Shown piece after piece: positions 17,740 to 25,975 of a DNA stretch of 64,000 bases. The translations under genes were made by a program, and so were the position numbers. Below the pieces are notes generated by a model. That model was not told the DNA's origin, did no database searches, and worked only from the letters and a program-made list of their open reading frames with translations. This DNA is from Bdellovibrio sp. KM01 (lineage in GTDB: Bacteria > Bdellovibrionota > Bdellovibrionia > Bdellovibrionales > Bdellovibrionaceae), in the NCBI RefSeq assembly GCF_013752535.1, contig NZ_CP058348.1, forward strand, positions 2,480,001-2,544,000. Direction: 5' to 3'. Each line of letters begins with the position of its first letter. The first letter of the stretch is position 1.

Positions 17740-19058
17740 GATTTGCCTCTTTTACCACGCAGGACAACGACTCCCGTTAAAATCAACGGAATCAAAAGAA
17801 CGTAACCTGACACCACGGCAAATGTGCCGCCCAAAATAAAGGCGCCAATGATCATGACCGCGGTCACAACAAATAAAGCTAAAGGAGTTGTAAAACGGTT
17901 TTTAAACAATGCGCTTTCAGACAGCTTGCGAGTTTCCATGGAAACCCCTTTGACCTGAGTGGCTTTTTTACGTTTATACCAAATCACCAAACCAAAAATC
18001 GGTAGCAACAACGAGAAGAGCGAAAAGCCCAACCAGACGATTTTCAAAAACAGACCGCCATAATTTCCAAAATGCAACGGCTCTGAAGCCAACGTGATCT
18101 TCATGTACCAAGGAAGCTCGCGCACTTCACCTTGGGTTCCAGTTGCGGCATCCACCACCACCAACTGAGTCATGCGTTCTGTTTGTGGCGTGTTACCCAC
18201 CATCACCACTAAGAAATGATTCGGTGGAGAAAACTGAGTATCCGGCATCGCGATATAATCAACCTTTGCGTCCGGCAAAGCTTGCTCGGATGTTTTAATC
18301 ACTTGATCCAAAACAGAAGCGTTGTGGGCGTGATCATTCTCTCCGTGAATATCTTTGTACTGCTGATTGATTTCTTTCAGCTCCTGATACTGGTAAACCT
18401 TGATCAACGTCGAACTGATTCCCAGAAAGAAACCCGTCGCCCCGATAATCAATCCCCATGCGAAGACACCGATACCGATGTAACGATGCATGTCTGAAAA
18501 CCAATGACGAGGTGATTTGATACGCACTTCACCGAAGGCGACTTTTTTGGCAAAGTTGCCATATATGAAAAACCCCGAAAGCATCACAAAGAAATAAAGC
18601 AGACCAATAAAGCCCACGTAAATTTTCCCGTAAGAACCCAAAAAGAACTCGCGGTGAAGTTTAAGCATCCAATCCATGAAAGAACTTTTGCCGGCTTCCG
18701 CGTTTAACTCCGCCCCCGTGTGCGAATCAAACATCAGCTTGCGAGCTCCACGGAACATTTTGGAATCGTTCATCCCCAGACGCACGTTCACGATGTTTTC
18801 GTGTTCATCGTCTTTGAAAACTGCAAGAGGTCTTTCGCCAGGAAATTTCTTAAGAACATCCGACAACAAAGTCGAATACGACATTGAAGTCTGATCCGCA
18901 GTCACGGCGACCGCATCATGAACGGAGCCTTCGACTTCTTCTTTGAAGAGCAAAATGGAACCACTGATGCTGAGGAAAATAAAATGCACGGCCACGAATA
19001 GACCGAGATAAATATGGGCTTTGTAAAAGAATCGGAAGGCTTTTGTTTTTAATGTCAT
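17736..19058 (-). CDS. PepSY-associated membrane protein, probable ferric-siderophore reductase
   Basis: A 440-residue PepSY_TM-family protein, first gene of the siderophore operon. It has an N-terminal TM helix (IYLGLFVAVHFIFLSISGSILLF), a periplasmic PepSY-like region containing the conserved MFDSHTGAEL, a helix at FVGFIGLLYFFVMLSGFFIYG, a central pair around MHRYIGIGVFAWGLIIGATGFFLGI, a further periplasmic segment (YKDIHGENDHAHNAS), and C-terminal helices. Several His residues in or near the helices (HIYLG, LHREFF, MHRYIG) could bind haem. Members next to TonB receptors are thought to reduce ferric siderophores in the periplasm or inner membrane. The ATG at 19058 is 163 bases from a divergent gene. 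Confidence 0.82.
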   Translation of the reverse strand: MTLKTKAFRFFYKAHIYLGLFVAVHFIFLSISGSILLFKEEVEGSVHDAVAVTADQTSMSYSTLLSDVLKKFPGERPLAVFKDDEHENIVNVRLGMNDSKMFRGARKLMFDSHTGAELNAEAGKSSFMDWMLKLHREFFLGSYGKIYVGFIGLLYFFVMLSGFFIYGNFAKKVAFGEVRIKSPRHWFSDMHRYIGIGVFAWGLIIGATGFFLGISSTLIKVYQYQELKEINQQYKDIHGENDHAHNASVLDQVIKTSEQALPDAKVDYIAMPDTQFSPPNHFLVVMVGNTPQTERMTQLVVVDAATGTQGEVRELPWYMKITLASEPLHFGNYGGLFLKIVWLGFSLFSLLLPIFGLVIWYKRKKATQVKGVSMETRKLSESALFKNRFTTPLALFVVTAVMIIGAFILGGTFAVVSGYVLLIPLILTGVVVLRGKRGKS

Positions 19059-19221
19059 ACGTATTGGGTGAAATAGGTATCACACAGAGTGAAAAACCAC
19101 AAAAATTTGACCTTTGTGAGGAGTTGTTGAAAACCTATTGGGAAGATATTTTCCGAGTGTCAAAATACCTGACAGCGCGACATAAATTGCCAAACATTTG
19201 TGAACTTGATTTACTTTAAAA
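19059..19221. promoter_or_regulatory. Divergent promoter region of the siderophore operon
   Basis: This 163-base space must hold the promoter of the seven-gene siderophore operon (minus) and of the AlkZ-related gene (plus). On the minus strand a TTGACA at 19163-19158 could be a -35 element, but the matching -10 (CAATAG) is poor. An inverted pair AATAGGT (19072-19078) and ACCTATT (19133-19139) is a candidate operator. No sequence resembling the classic GATAATGATAATCATTATC Fur box is present, so the iron control element is unknown. Confidence 0.45.
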
Positions 19222-19863
19222 ATGAAGAAGCAAAAGGCTATTCAGGCCATCGAAAAAGAAGGAATTTTGCTCGTGTATCCCATCAAAAACAGTCCCGAAC
19301 CGGACTCGTTATGGGCTCATCTGTGGCCTCGCTCCAAGATGGTTTGGGAGTGGGATGCTGATGCCGATCACAAAGTTTCTGACCTGTGGCTTCTGAAAGA
19401 AGAGCTGTCGCGATCAGGCAAAGTCGTCTATGCGAAATGGTATCAGAACCGTGCGACGTTTTTCTCTCGGGAAACTTTTGTAAACATGCTGGCCTTTCAA
19501 CGCAGCGACACCCCTCTTCCATCCCACAGCCAAATCATTTTGGAGGCTTTAGAGATGGATTCCCCCTTGTCGACGAAGCAACTGAAGGAAATCGCCGACC
19601 TGCAGGGTCGGGATATGGAATCCACCTACAACCGCGCGATGAAGACCTTGTGGCAACGCCTTTTGATCGTAGCTTTTGGTGAAATTGAGGACTCGAGTTT
19701 TCCATCTACCGCTGTGGGCGCAACTCAAACCCTGTTTGAGCCTCTTTGGGAGCAGTCTTTGGCGATTTCCCCTGCAAATGCAGAGGCTTACTTAATCAAG
19801 AAGTTAGGCGTCGAAAACAAATTTTGGAAGTTCGCCAAGAAAATTCAAGCTACTAAAACGTAA
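19222..19863 (+). CDS. AlkZ-related winged-helix protein
   Basis: A 213-residue protein with no signal peptide. The N-terminal half (GILLVYPIKNSPEPDSLWAHLWPR, then WLLKEELSRSGKVVYAKWYQNRATFFSRETFVNMLAF) resembles small proteins annotated as AlkZ-related, which share the winged-helix-like fold of the AlkZ/YcaQ DNA glycosylases but are shorter. A second part (QIILEALEMDSPLSTKQLKEIADLQGRDMESTYNRAMKTLWQRLLIVAFGEI) is a typical winged helix. The catalytic QxQ motif of true AlkZ is not seen, so glycosylase activity should not be assumed. It is divergent from the siderophore operon, so a regulatory link is possible but unproven. Confidence 0.6.
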   Translation: MKKQKAIQAIEKEGILLVYPIKNSPEPDSLWAHLWPRSKMVWEWDADADHKVSDLWLLKEELSRSGKVVYAKWYQNRATFFSRETFVNMLAFQRSDTPLPSHSQIILEALEMDSPLSTKQLKEIADLQGRDMESTYNRAMKTLWQRLLIVAFGEIEDSSFPSTAVGATQTLFEPLWEQSLAISPANAEAYLIKKLGVENKFWKFAKKIQATKT

Positions 19864-19929
19864 TGTATACTAAAGATGCCATGAAAGTTCTGCAAATCAA
19901 CAAATCCGAGTGAGTTTCCAGAGCCAAAA

Positions 19930-19978
19930 TCCATAGTTCGCGCTATAAACGGGCCCTCTTTTTCCTTTGCGAACTATG
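19930..19978 (+). promoter_or_regulatory. Leader hairpin abutting the RBS of the NlpC/P60-like gene
   Basis: A perfect 11-base inverted repeat, CCATAGTTCGC (19930-19940) and GCGAACTATGG (19968-19978), encloses 27 bases. Its 3' arm overlaps the first G residues of the GGAG ribosome binding site (19977-19980) just before the ATG at 19987. Folding would partly hide the ribosome binding site. No known riboswitch class was recognised. Confidence 0.55.
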
Positions 19979-19986
19979 GAGTCAAA

Positions 19987-21645
19987 ATGAAATCAACATT
20001 AGCATTGTTCTTACTCGTGTTGGGATCTACCGCCACAACATCAGCGCTGGCTGGTGCCCGCGACTGGCGCATTACTCAGCCTGCCTGGACTGAAGAACAC
20101 GAATACCAATTTGGCCAATTCGTTACTAAATTGGGAAATGCTGTTGAGAATCGCCGCTGTGCGACCGTGACTGAATGTTTAAACAGCCCTGCGAATATGT
20201 TTTACGGAACAGATCCGGGCGGACTTAAATTTTTCGCAGATTGCGCTGATCTTCCTTACTACCTTCGTGCTTACTTTGCCTGGAAAAGTGGTTTGCCATT
20301 TTCTCAAGCGACAGGTTTTTCTGCAAACCCTGCAGGACCAGAGGACTTCAACAAAGACATTCGCTATTCCACAAACGGCAACACCGTTAAATATCGCAAA
20401 GATCTTTTGACGAAAAAAAATGCCTTACGCCGTCCCGTTTATCCTGACGCTGTGAGCTTTTTAAATTCTGATTTGATCAATACCGTATCGACAGCGGCTT
20501 ACCGCATGATCGGTGATGTTCAGGGTGCGACATATTCTGATTTTTATCCTGCTCGCTTGGACCGCGTGGGTATCCGCCCAGGGACTGTGATCTATGATCC
20601 GAACGGTCACGTGGCGATCGTTTACCGTGTGACGGAGGCGGGTCGTGTTTTATACATCGATGCTCACCCTGACAATACTTTGACGATGGGTCTTTATACT
20701 TCCAAATTTATGCGTTCGATTCCTGGTCAAGGCGCTGGTTTTAAAAACTTCCGCCCTTTGCAATTGGTAGGCGCTGATATGGATAACGGCACTTTCATTG
20801 GTGGCCGTATTGAGGCCGCTGACAACAGGAACCTTGCGGCATATGGAACTGAACAATACTACGGAAACGCTCCGGATCCAGGTGGCGATTGGAAAAAAGG
20901 CCAGTTTGTTTTCAAAGGCCAAGTGACGAATTATTTCGAGTACGTTCAGTTGAAACTGACAAATGGTGAACCGGTTATCGATCCTCTTTTGGATATGAAA
21001 TTCGAAGTGATTGATATTTGTTCTTCATTGAAGGACCGCGTGGCTGCTGTGGAAATGGCAAGACGCGAAGGCATTCCTTTGAAGCAACATCCGGATCGTC
21101 TGCCTGTAAATATCTTTGGTGCGACTGGTGAGTGGGAATCTTATGCCACACCTTCCCGTGACGCTCGTTTGAAAACATCTTTCGTGGATATTTTGAATCA
21201 AGCGCAAAAAGCGATGAAGAAATATCGCGCGGGCGATCGCACTCTTCGCTACAACGGAGGCAACCTGGCGAAAGACCTTTTTGCAGTCTATGCGCAGGAA
21301 GCAACGATGTGTAAGTTCTCTTACACGACTTCCAATGGCCAAACTTTGTTGATGAATCTGGAGGCCGCACGCCAAAGACTTTTCAACATGAGCTTTGACC
21401 CGTACCACTGCCCGGAAATGCGCTGGGGTGCTCGCAAACCTCAAGAGCTTCAATCCTGCACGGATGATCAAAACAAACGCGCTTGGTTCGATGCTGAAAG
21501 ATGGCTCCGCAACCAAACGGATCGTCGCTATGACGTGCGCATGGATTACACCGTTGAGCAATTAGGTGCAGGTCCGAAACCTGGAGTGGGTGCGCAAACT
21601 GCGCCAGACATCGACATCGTCACTTACCTGAAATCCCAAATGTAA
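19987..21645 (+). CDS. Exported NlpC/P60-like papain-fold protein
   Basis: A 552-residue secreted protein with a signal peptide (MKSTLALFLLVLGSTATTSALAG). A papain-like/NlpC-P60-type catalytic arrangement is visible: Cys in FFADCADLPYYLRAYFAWKSGLPF (about 82-105), His in GTVIYDPNGHVAIVYRV (about 200-216), and a polar third residue in VLYIDAHPDNT (about 221-231). This points to a cell-wall peptidase or amidase, but no exact family could be named. About 300 residues follow, with Cys pairs and LRN, FNM and HCPEMRWG segments. The gene is followed by an L,D-transpeptidase gene, so both may act on peptidoglycan. The translation start is fixed by GGAG 6 bases upstream, itself in a hairpin. Confidence 0.72.
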   Translation: MKSTLALFLLVLGSTATTSALAGARDWRITQPAWTEEHEYQFGQFVTKLGNAVENRRCATVTECLNSPANMFYGTDPGGLKFFADCADLPYYLRAYFAWKSGLPFSQATGFSANPAGPEDFNKDIRYSTNGNTVKYRKDLLTKKNALRRPVYPDAVSFLNSDLINTVSTAAYRMIGDVQGATYSDFYPARLDRVGIRPGTVIYDPNGHVAIVYRVTEAGRVLYIDAHPDNTLTMGLYTSKFMRSIPGQGAGFKNFRPLQLVGADMDNGTFIGGRIEAADNRNLAAYGTEQYYGNAPDPGGDWKKGQFVFKGQVTNYFEYVQLKLTNGEPVIDPLLDMKFEVIDICSSLKDRVAAVEMARREGIPLKQHPDRLPVNIFGATGEWESYATPSRDARLKTSFVDILNQAQKAMKKYRAGDRTLRYNGGNLAKDLFAVYAQEATMCKFSYTTSNGQTLLMNLEAARQRLFNMSFDPYHCPEMRWGARKPQELQSCTDDQNKRAWFDAERWLRNQTDRRYDVRMDYTVEQLGAGPKPGVGAQTAPDIDIVTYLKSQM

Positions 21646-21996
21646 GACACTTTTAAAATCCCCGGTTGTTGGTACGCGGGGATTTGGCGAAAGCGGAGTG
21701 GAGCCCTCTGCATTCCGCTTTCGCCAAATTTCGGTTTCGAGCTGGGGACATTTTTTTAAAAGGTGTGAGTTGCTTAAAGTTTGATGACGCTTTGCTTTGT
21801 TTACGGTGGGTGTGAGATGGCATTTAGACGTTTTGAGGGGCGTTTCATTGAGTGTTCTTGCACGTGTGCAATTAAAGTCGTGGAAAGTAAGAGTATTTTG
21901 CAGAAATTACTTTGCGTGGTTGATTCTTCGTTCTTTCACTTCTATATCCTCGAATAACGCATCCAATTTGAACACTCAGAATATCCGGGGGGATCT
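21646..21996 (+). other. Intergenic region with two overlapping hairpins
   Basis: A 351-base gap. Hairpin 1 is AAATCCCCG (21656-21664) with CGGGGATTT (21677-21685). Hairpin 2 is a perfect 16-base stem (21682-21697 with 21714-21729; GGCGAAAGCGGA/TCCGCTTTCGCC core). The two share ATTT at 21682-21685, so they compete partially. A T7 run follows at 21751-21757. The rest, up to the GTG of the next gene, has no recognisable gene and would be its leader. Confidence 0.6.
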
Positions 21997-22785
21997 GTGA
22001 AAGTACAATTCGCTCTTGTAAGTGCATTAGTGTCTCTAGCGACAGCGACTGCGGTGGCGGCACCTTCTTCAGCAGTAATGGCTAAAATTGTTTCTCAGGG
22101 TGTTCCAACGGATGCATTGGATCGCATGGTTCGCTTCTTAGATGAAAACCACGGTCGCTCCTTCCAACAAAGCACTTATGATTGTGCAAAGTGGCCTGAC
22201 AGCATCAGACCTTGTGACGATTCTGAACGTCGCCCGTCGACCTCTGTGGTGACGTTGGAATATCCGGAACTAGTATCCATCATTGATTTCACACAGCCCT
22301 CCACGTCTCGTCGTTTCTTTTTAATTAATTTGAAATCTGGCGACGTGATTCGTTACTACGTGGCTCACGGCAAGGGTTCGGGCAGCAGCAACTACGCGAC
22401 TAAGTTTTCAAACATCAAAGATTCCAAACAAACATCGTTGGGCTTTTACCTGGCAGGGGGAATTTATTCCGGTTCATATGGCAGAACTATGCGCATGTAC
22501 GGCCTGCAGCCTTCAAACGATCAAGCCTATAACCGCGACATCGTTTTACACGGCGCCTGGTACGTGGGTGAAGACTTCATCAACTCTAAAAATCCTAAAA
22601 CGGGCCAACCCTTTGGTCGCTTGGGAGTGAGCTGGGGATGCCCTGCCCTTTCATTGGCGATGGCTTCTAAAGTAATTCCACAACTGCAACAAGGCAGTGT
22701 GATCCTGCACTACCATAAAGACTTGATGGAAGCCGCAATGACCGGCAACGAAGTCTCAGTAAACGAACCTTCCCGAAAAAAATAA
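21997..22785 (+). CDS. Murein L,D-transpeptidase, YkuD_2 type
   Basis: A 262-residue exported enzyme with a signal peptide (MKVQFALVSALVSLATATAVAAP). The catalytic domain belongs to the murein L,D-transpeptidase catalytic-domain family (YkuD_2). It shows YYVAHGKGSGSS (about 121-132), IVLHGAWYVGEDF (about 180-192) and the Cys motif GRLGVSWGCPALSL (about 207-220). Such enzymes form or exchange 3-3 peptide crosslinks in peptidoglycan. In predatory Bdellovibrio, L,D-transpeptidases are known to modify prey and self wall, so a predation-stage role is plausible but inferred. The start is GTG at 21997 with a strong GGGGGGA ribosome binding site 4 bases upstream. Confidence 0.9.
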   Translation: MKVQFALVSALVSLATATAVAAPSSAVMAKIVSQGVPTDALDRMVRFLDENHGRSFQQSTYDCAKWPDSIRPCDDSERRPSTSVVTLEYPELVSIIDFTQPSTSRRFFLINLKSGDVIRYYVAHGKGSGSSNYATKFSNIKDSKQTSLGFYLAGGIYSGSYGRTMRMYGLQPSNDQAYNRDIVLHGAWYVGEDFINSKNPKTGQPFGRLGVSWGCPALSLAMASKVIPQLQQGSVILHYHKDLMEAAMTGNEVSVNEPSRKK

Positions 22786-22787
22786 AT

Positions 22788-22819
22788 AAAAAAGGCGCTC
22801 TTAAAAGCGCCTTTTTTAT
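22788..22819 (+). terminator. Rho-independent terminator after the L,D-transpeptidase gene
   Basis: AAGGCGCT and AGCGCCTT arms around a short CTTAAA loop, followed by a T run, just after the stop codon at 22785. Confidence 0.88.
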
Positions 22820-22878
22820 TATCAAATCTCAAATTTTTCTTCCGCCCCACATGCATCACGGCAAAACCCGAAAACCAA

Positions 22879-22999
22879 GGTCGGTCAAAAAGGTCCATAT
22901 GCAAGGCGGAGGATCTTCCCGCAGCGCAGGCGTGCTCCTAGCACGTCGGAGCGAGGACAAGGTCCGACAACGCAGTCAGATGGGCCTTTTTCACCGACC
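22879..22999. repeat. Structured repeat element, copy A
   Basis: A 121-base element with imperfect terminal arms: GGTCGGTCAAAAAGGTCCAT at 22879-22898 pairs with 22980-22999 (18 of 20 positions). Inside are an ATGCAAGGCG box, a variable hairpin CGTGC-TCCTA-GCACG (22931-22945), and a CAACGCAGTCAGATGG box. The same two boxes in the same order occur in copy B at 27995-28098, with unrelated terminal and inner stems. It lies between convergent genes, 5 bases past the lpxC stop, and may act as a terminator for lpxC. Confidence 0.65.
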
Positions 23000-23003
23000 G
23001 CCC

Positions 23004-23915
23004 TTAGCGAGCGTCTAGGGTCCATCCGGAAAATCTTTGTACTTCTTCGCTGATGTCGGCGCCAAGTTCGACGTGACGATATGATGTTGGGGAATCCCAG
23101 ATCTTTTTAACCAGCTTGTTCATAACGTCGTGGCCTGCTTTGTAAAGCACCACATGACCCATCAATGGCATTTCCAAAGTCACTAGGTCTCCCAGAGCAT
23201 CCAAGGCTTTGTGACGGACGAATTCATCGGCCCAGCGAAGCCCCTCGGGGTTCACCACGGCCCCATCATCCAGAACTACGCAGTTATCCAAACTGCCGCC
23301 TTTGGCTAAACCACGGGCTTGCAAAGCTTCGACATCTTTTAAAAAACCAAATGTGCGGGCACTGGCAATATCACGGCCGAAAGATTGCTCGTTGATATCC
23401 AGATCAATAGTCTGTTTGCCAATAAGTGGATGAGCGAAATCGATCGTCACGGTCACACGCAAGCCGTGGTAAGGAACCACATACGCGTGCTTTTCGCCTT
23501 CGCTGAAATAGATCGGTTCTGTGATATAGCAATATTTGCGTGGCTGATCTTGCTCGACAATGCCAACTTCCAAAAGTGCTTTTAGGAATTCCCCCGCACT
23601 GCCATCGCAGATTGGAATTTCCGGGCCATCAAGTTCGATAAATAAATTATCAATACGAAGGGCCGACAAAGCCGACAAACAGTGTTCAATTGTAGCTACC
23701 GAAAATGCCTCGCCACCGATTGTCGTTTGATGACTGGTTGCTTGAACATTTTTAGCAGTGACTTTAAGTGATGGCGAACCGGGCAAGTCCTTACGAATAA
23801 AATAAACGCCAGTATCTGGTGGAGCCGGGCGGAACGTCAGAGTGCACGCATCCCCGGAGTGGATACCAATACCGTTCACCATTGTTTTTTTGCGAATCGT
23901 TTTTTGTAAGAACAT
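23004..23915 (-). CDS. lpxC: UDP-3-O-acyl-N-acetylglucosamine deacetylase LpxC
   Basis: A 303-residue zinc amidase (E. coli LpxC is 305) that performs the committed step of lipid A synthesis in the cytoplasm. Motifs are IRKKTMVNGIGIHSGD (about 7-22), TIEHCLSALSALRIDNLFIELDGPEIPICDGSA (zinc His in IEHCLSAL, about 78), ARTFGFLKDVEALQARGLAKGGSLDNCVVLDD (about 180-211), FVRHKALDALGDL (zinc His and Asp, about 231-243) and LYKAGHDVMNKL (catalytic His). It is complete. It is the last gene of a minus-strand run ruvC-ruvA-ruvB-asparaginase-lpxC, 20 bases after the asparaginase stop. Confidence 0.97.
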   Translation of the reverse strand: MFLQKTIRKKTMVNGIGIHSGDACTLTFRPAPPDTGVYFIRKDLPGSPSLKVTAKNVQATSHQTTIGGEAFSVATIEHCLSALSALRIDNLFIELDGPEIPICDGSAGEFLKALLEVGIVEQDQPRKYCYITEPIYFSEGEKHAYVVPYHGLRVTVTIDFAHPLIGKQTIDLDINEQSFGRDIASARTFGFLKDVEALQARGLAKGGSLDNCVVLDDGAVVNPEGLRWADEFVRHKALDALGDLVTLEMPLMGHVVLYKAGHDVMNKLVKKIWDSPTSYRHVELGADISEEVQRFSGWTLDAR

Positions 23916-23934
23916 GAGACTAGTTTATCACTAG

Positions 23935-24939
23935 CTACTGGGGCTTAGCAATGCGTAAGGTGCCGACAGTATCACCCTTCCAATTGGTGATATGAGGTTG
24001 AGTGAATTTCGAGAGAGCCTTGCCTTCATCCAGATTCATTCCGCCCAAATGCAATAAAACCTGCGAGGCCGCAAACTGAGCCGCGCGACCCGCGCCATCA
24101 GCGACTTTCAGGGCGAAGGCGACTTTTTTATCAGGTAAGAAACCTGCAAAAACACCCTCTGCTCCACCTTTTATAATGGCACGACCCTGTGTCTTTTGAA
24201 TCACACTTGTGGCGAAATCGTCACTACCAGCGATAAAGAAAGGATTGCTAGCCACCACGCGAGTCAGACGTTGGGCCGCTTGTTTTCGGCGCTCGTTTGC
24301 GTGGTTATTAATGAATATCGACATGCCGATAGCAATCGCTTGCAATGGCACTGCATAGGTTTGAATCCCGCAGCCGTCAATGCCTTCAGGAATTTTTCCG
24401 TGATCGACTTTCATCGTTTCAGTCAAAATATTGCGCAGCCTTTTTTGAGCCGCGTGATCATGTTTTTCATAGCCATGATAGTCCTCGCCCAAATGCAGAC
24501 ATGTCGAAATCAGCGCGAGATGTTTTCCGGCACAGTTATTACAAAATGCCGTGGGCTTTTTATTATGACGGATGAATTCGTGAGCAGCAGTCTCGTTATA
24601 GGGCAGATGCGGACCACAGGCCAACGCGCTTTCTGCAACACCAATTTTATGAGCCCACGCGGACAAGGCTTCCAAATGCTTGGGTTCACCTCGATGAGAA
24701 GCACAAGCCAATGCCAACCATTCGTCTTTTAATTCAAATTTATCTGCAGCCCCAGATTCGATCAAAGGCAATGCTTGAAGCATCTTGATCGCGCTGCGCG
24801 GATAGGTGGCGTAATTGGTATTACCCCACCCGTGCAAAAGATGACCAGCCTCATTCACCACAGCCACCATGACTTGATGAACACTCTCGACCACATGTCC
24901 TCTGAGGACTTCGACGACGAGAGGCTGTCTTGTAAGCAT
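23935..24939 (-). CDS. Asparaginase of the PF06089 (L-asparaginase II) family
   Basis: A 334-residue protein hydrolysing L-asparagine to aspartate and ammonia by family resemblance. Typical stretches are PLVVEVLRGHVVESVHQVMVAVVNEAGHLLHGWGN (1-40), YPRSAIKMLQALPLIESGAAD (about 46-66), LALACASHRGEPKHL, FCNNCAGKHLALISTC (paired Cys, about 132-147) and GIDGCGIQTYAVPL. This family is unrelated to E. coli AnsA/AnsB and resembles the Rhizobium ReAV type, which carries a zinc site with Cys and Lys. No signal peptide, so cytoplasmic. It begins 1 base after ruvB ends and is likely cotranscribed with it. Its position between recombination and lipid A genes is unusual. Confidence 0.85.
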   Translation of the reverse strand: MLTRQPLVVEVLRGHVVESVHQVMVAVVNEAGHLLHGWGNTNYATYPRSAIKMLQALPLIESGAADKFELKDEWLALACASHRGEPKHLEALSAWAHKIGVAESALACGPHLPYNETAAHEFIRHNKKPTAFCNNCAGKHLALISTCLHLGEDYHGYEKHDHAAQKRLRNILTETMKVDHGKIPEGIDGCGIQTYAVPLQAIAIGMSIFINNHANERRKQAAQRLTRVVASNPFFIAGSDDFATSVIQKTQGRAIIKGGAEGVFAGFLPDKKVAFALKVADGAGRAAQFAASQVLLHLGGMNLDEGKALSKFTQPHITNWKGDTVGTLRIAKPQ

Positions 24940-24940
24940 A

Positions 24941-25975
24941 TTAATTCTCCGCTTGGATGATTTCTAAAACTGATTTTTTTGCAGATTCAGTGATCACGCG
25001 ACCGCGTTGAGTTTTTTGAATGAATCCTTCCTGGATTAGGAATGGCTCATACACTTCCTCAAGAGTGTCACGCTCTTCACTGAGCGCAGCAGCTATTGTA
25101 TCAATACCTACAGGCCCACCGGAATACTTTTCTTGGATCAGGCTCAAAATACGACGATCCATGAGATCCAAGCCGTGCTTATCAACCCCTAGCTGATCCA
25201 GAGCATATATCGCAATTTCTTGAGTGACGACGCCATTGCCTTTTACTTGTGCATAATCACGAACACGCTTTAACAGGCGATTCGCAATACGAGGCGTTCC
25301 GCGCGCACGACGAGCCACTTCTTCGGCTCCATCATTGTCAATTTCCACATTCAGTTTGCGAGCCGATCTGATCAAGATTTTTTGAAGAGCGGTTTTGTCA
25401 TAAAACTGAAGTCTTTCTACAATCCCAAAACGATCACGGAACGGAGGATTTAAAAGTCCTGCTCGAGTTGTCGCCCCCACCAATGTGAAAGGTGCTAACT
25501 GAAATTTCATTGATCGCGCACCCAGACCGTCACCAGTTACGATGTCGATGTAGTAGTCTTCCATCGCCGTGTAAAGATACTCTTCCACATGACGACTTAA
25601 ACGGTGGATCTCGTCGATAAAAAGGACAGAGTTTGGTTTAAGAGATGTCAAGATCGCAGCCAAATCACCTTTTTTATCGATCGCCGGCGCCGATGTCATT
25701 TTGATGTCAGAACCCATGTCGTTCGCGATGATTTGCGCCAGTGTCGTTTTACCAAGCCCCGGAGGCCCCGATAGCAAAACGTGATCTAAAGGTTCGCCAC
25801 GGAATTTTGCAGCCGCCACGAAAACTTTGATTTTATCTTTAACAATGTCTTGTCCGGAAAACTCTGCGAAATCCTGGGGACGTAATTCGTTTTCCCAAGC
25901 CTTCTCGCCGCCGCCACCGCTGCTGCTTTCAGTGATTTCGTCCTCTAAAATGCTGCCTTCGATAATGCGACTCAT
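24941..25975 (-). CDS. ruvB: Holliday junction branch migration ATPase RuvB
   Basis: A 344-residue AAA+ helicase subunit (usual length about 335-345) that drives branch migration with RuvA. Seen are [55 protein letters not shown] (Walker A, about 68-77), [24 protein letters not shown] (Walker B), [27 protein letters not shown] (sensor and arginine finger region), and the C-terminal winged helix [21 protein letters not shown]. An unusual Gly run ([11 protein letters not shown]) lies in the N-terminal extension. It overlaps ruvA by 4 bases. Confidence 0.97.
   Translation of the reverse strand: MSRIIEGSILEDEITESSSGGGGEKAWENELRPQDFAEFSGQDIVKDKIKVFVAAAKFRGEPLDHVLLSGPPGLGKTTLAQIIANDMGSDIKMTSAPAIDKKGDLAAILTSLKPNSVLFIDEIHRLSRHVEEYLYTAMEDYYIDIVTGDGLGARSMKFQLAPFTLVGATTRAGLLNPPFRDRFGIVERLQFYDKTALQKILIRSARKLNVEIDNDGAEEVARRARGTPRIANRLLKRVRDYAQVKGNGVVTQEIAIYALDQLGVDKHGLDLMDRRILSLIQEKYSGGPVGIDTIAAALSEERDTLEEVYEPFLIQEGFIQKTQRGRVITESAKKSVLEIIQAEN

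Noticed and set aside
19072-19139. AATAGGT...ACCTATT pair as a Fur box
   Set aside because: Spacing of 54 bases and sequence do not fit the 19-base Fur consensus; kept only as a generic candidate operator.
21025-21561. 178-codon minus-strand open frame opposite the papain-fold gene
   Set aside because: Shadow frame; the plus-strand gene has a signal peptide, catalytic motifs and a ribosome binding site.
24196-24732. 178-codon plus-strand open frame opposite the asparaginase gene
   Set aside because: Shadow frame without ribosome binding site or motif; the minus-strand gene is clearly a known family.
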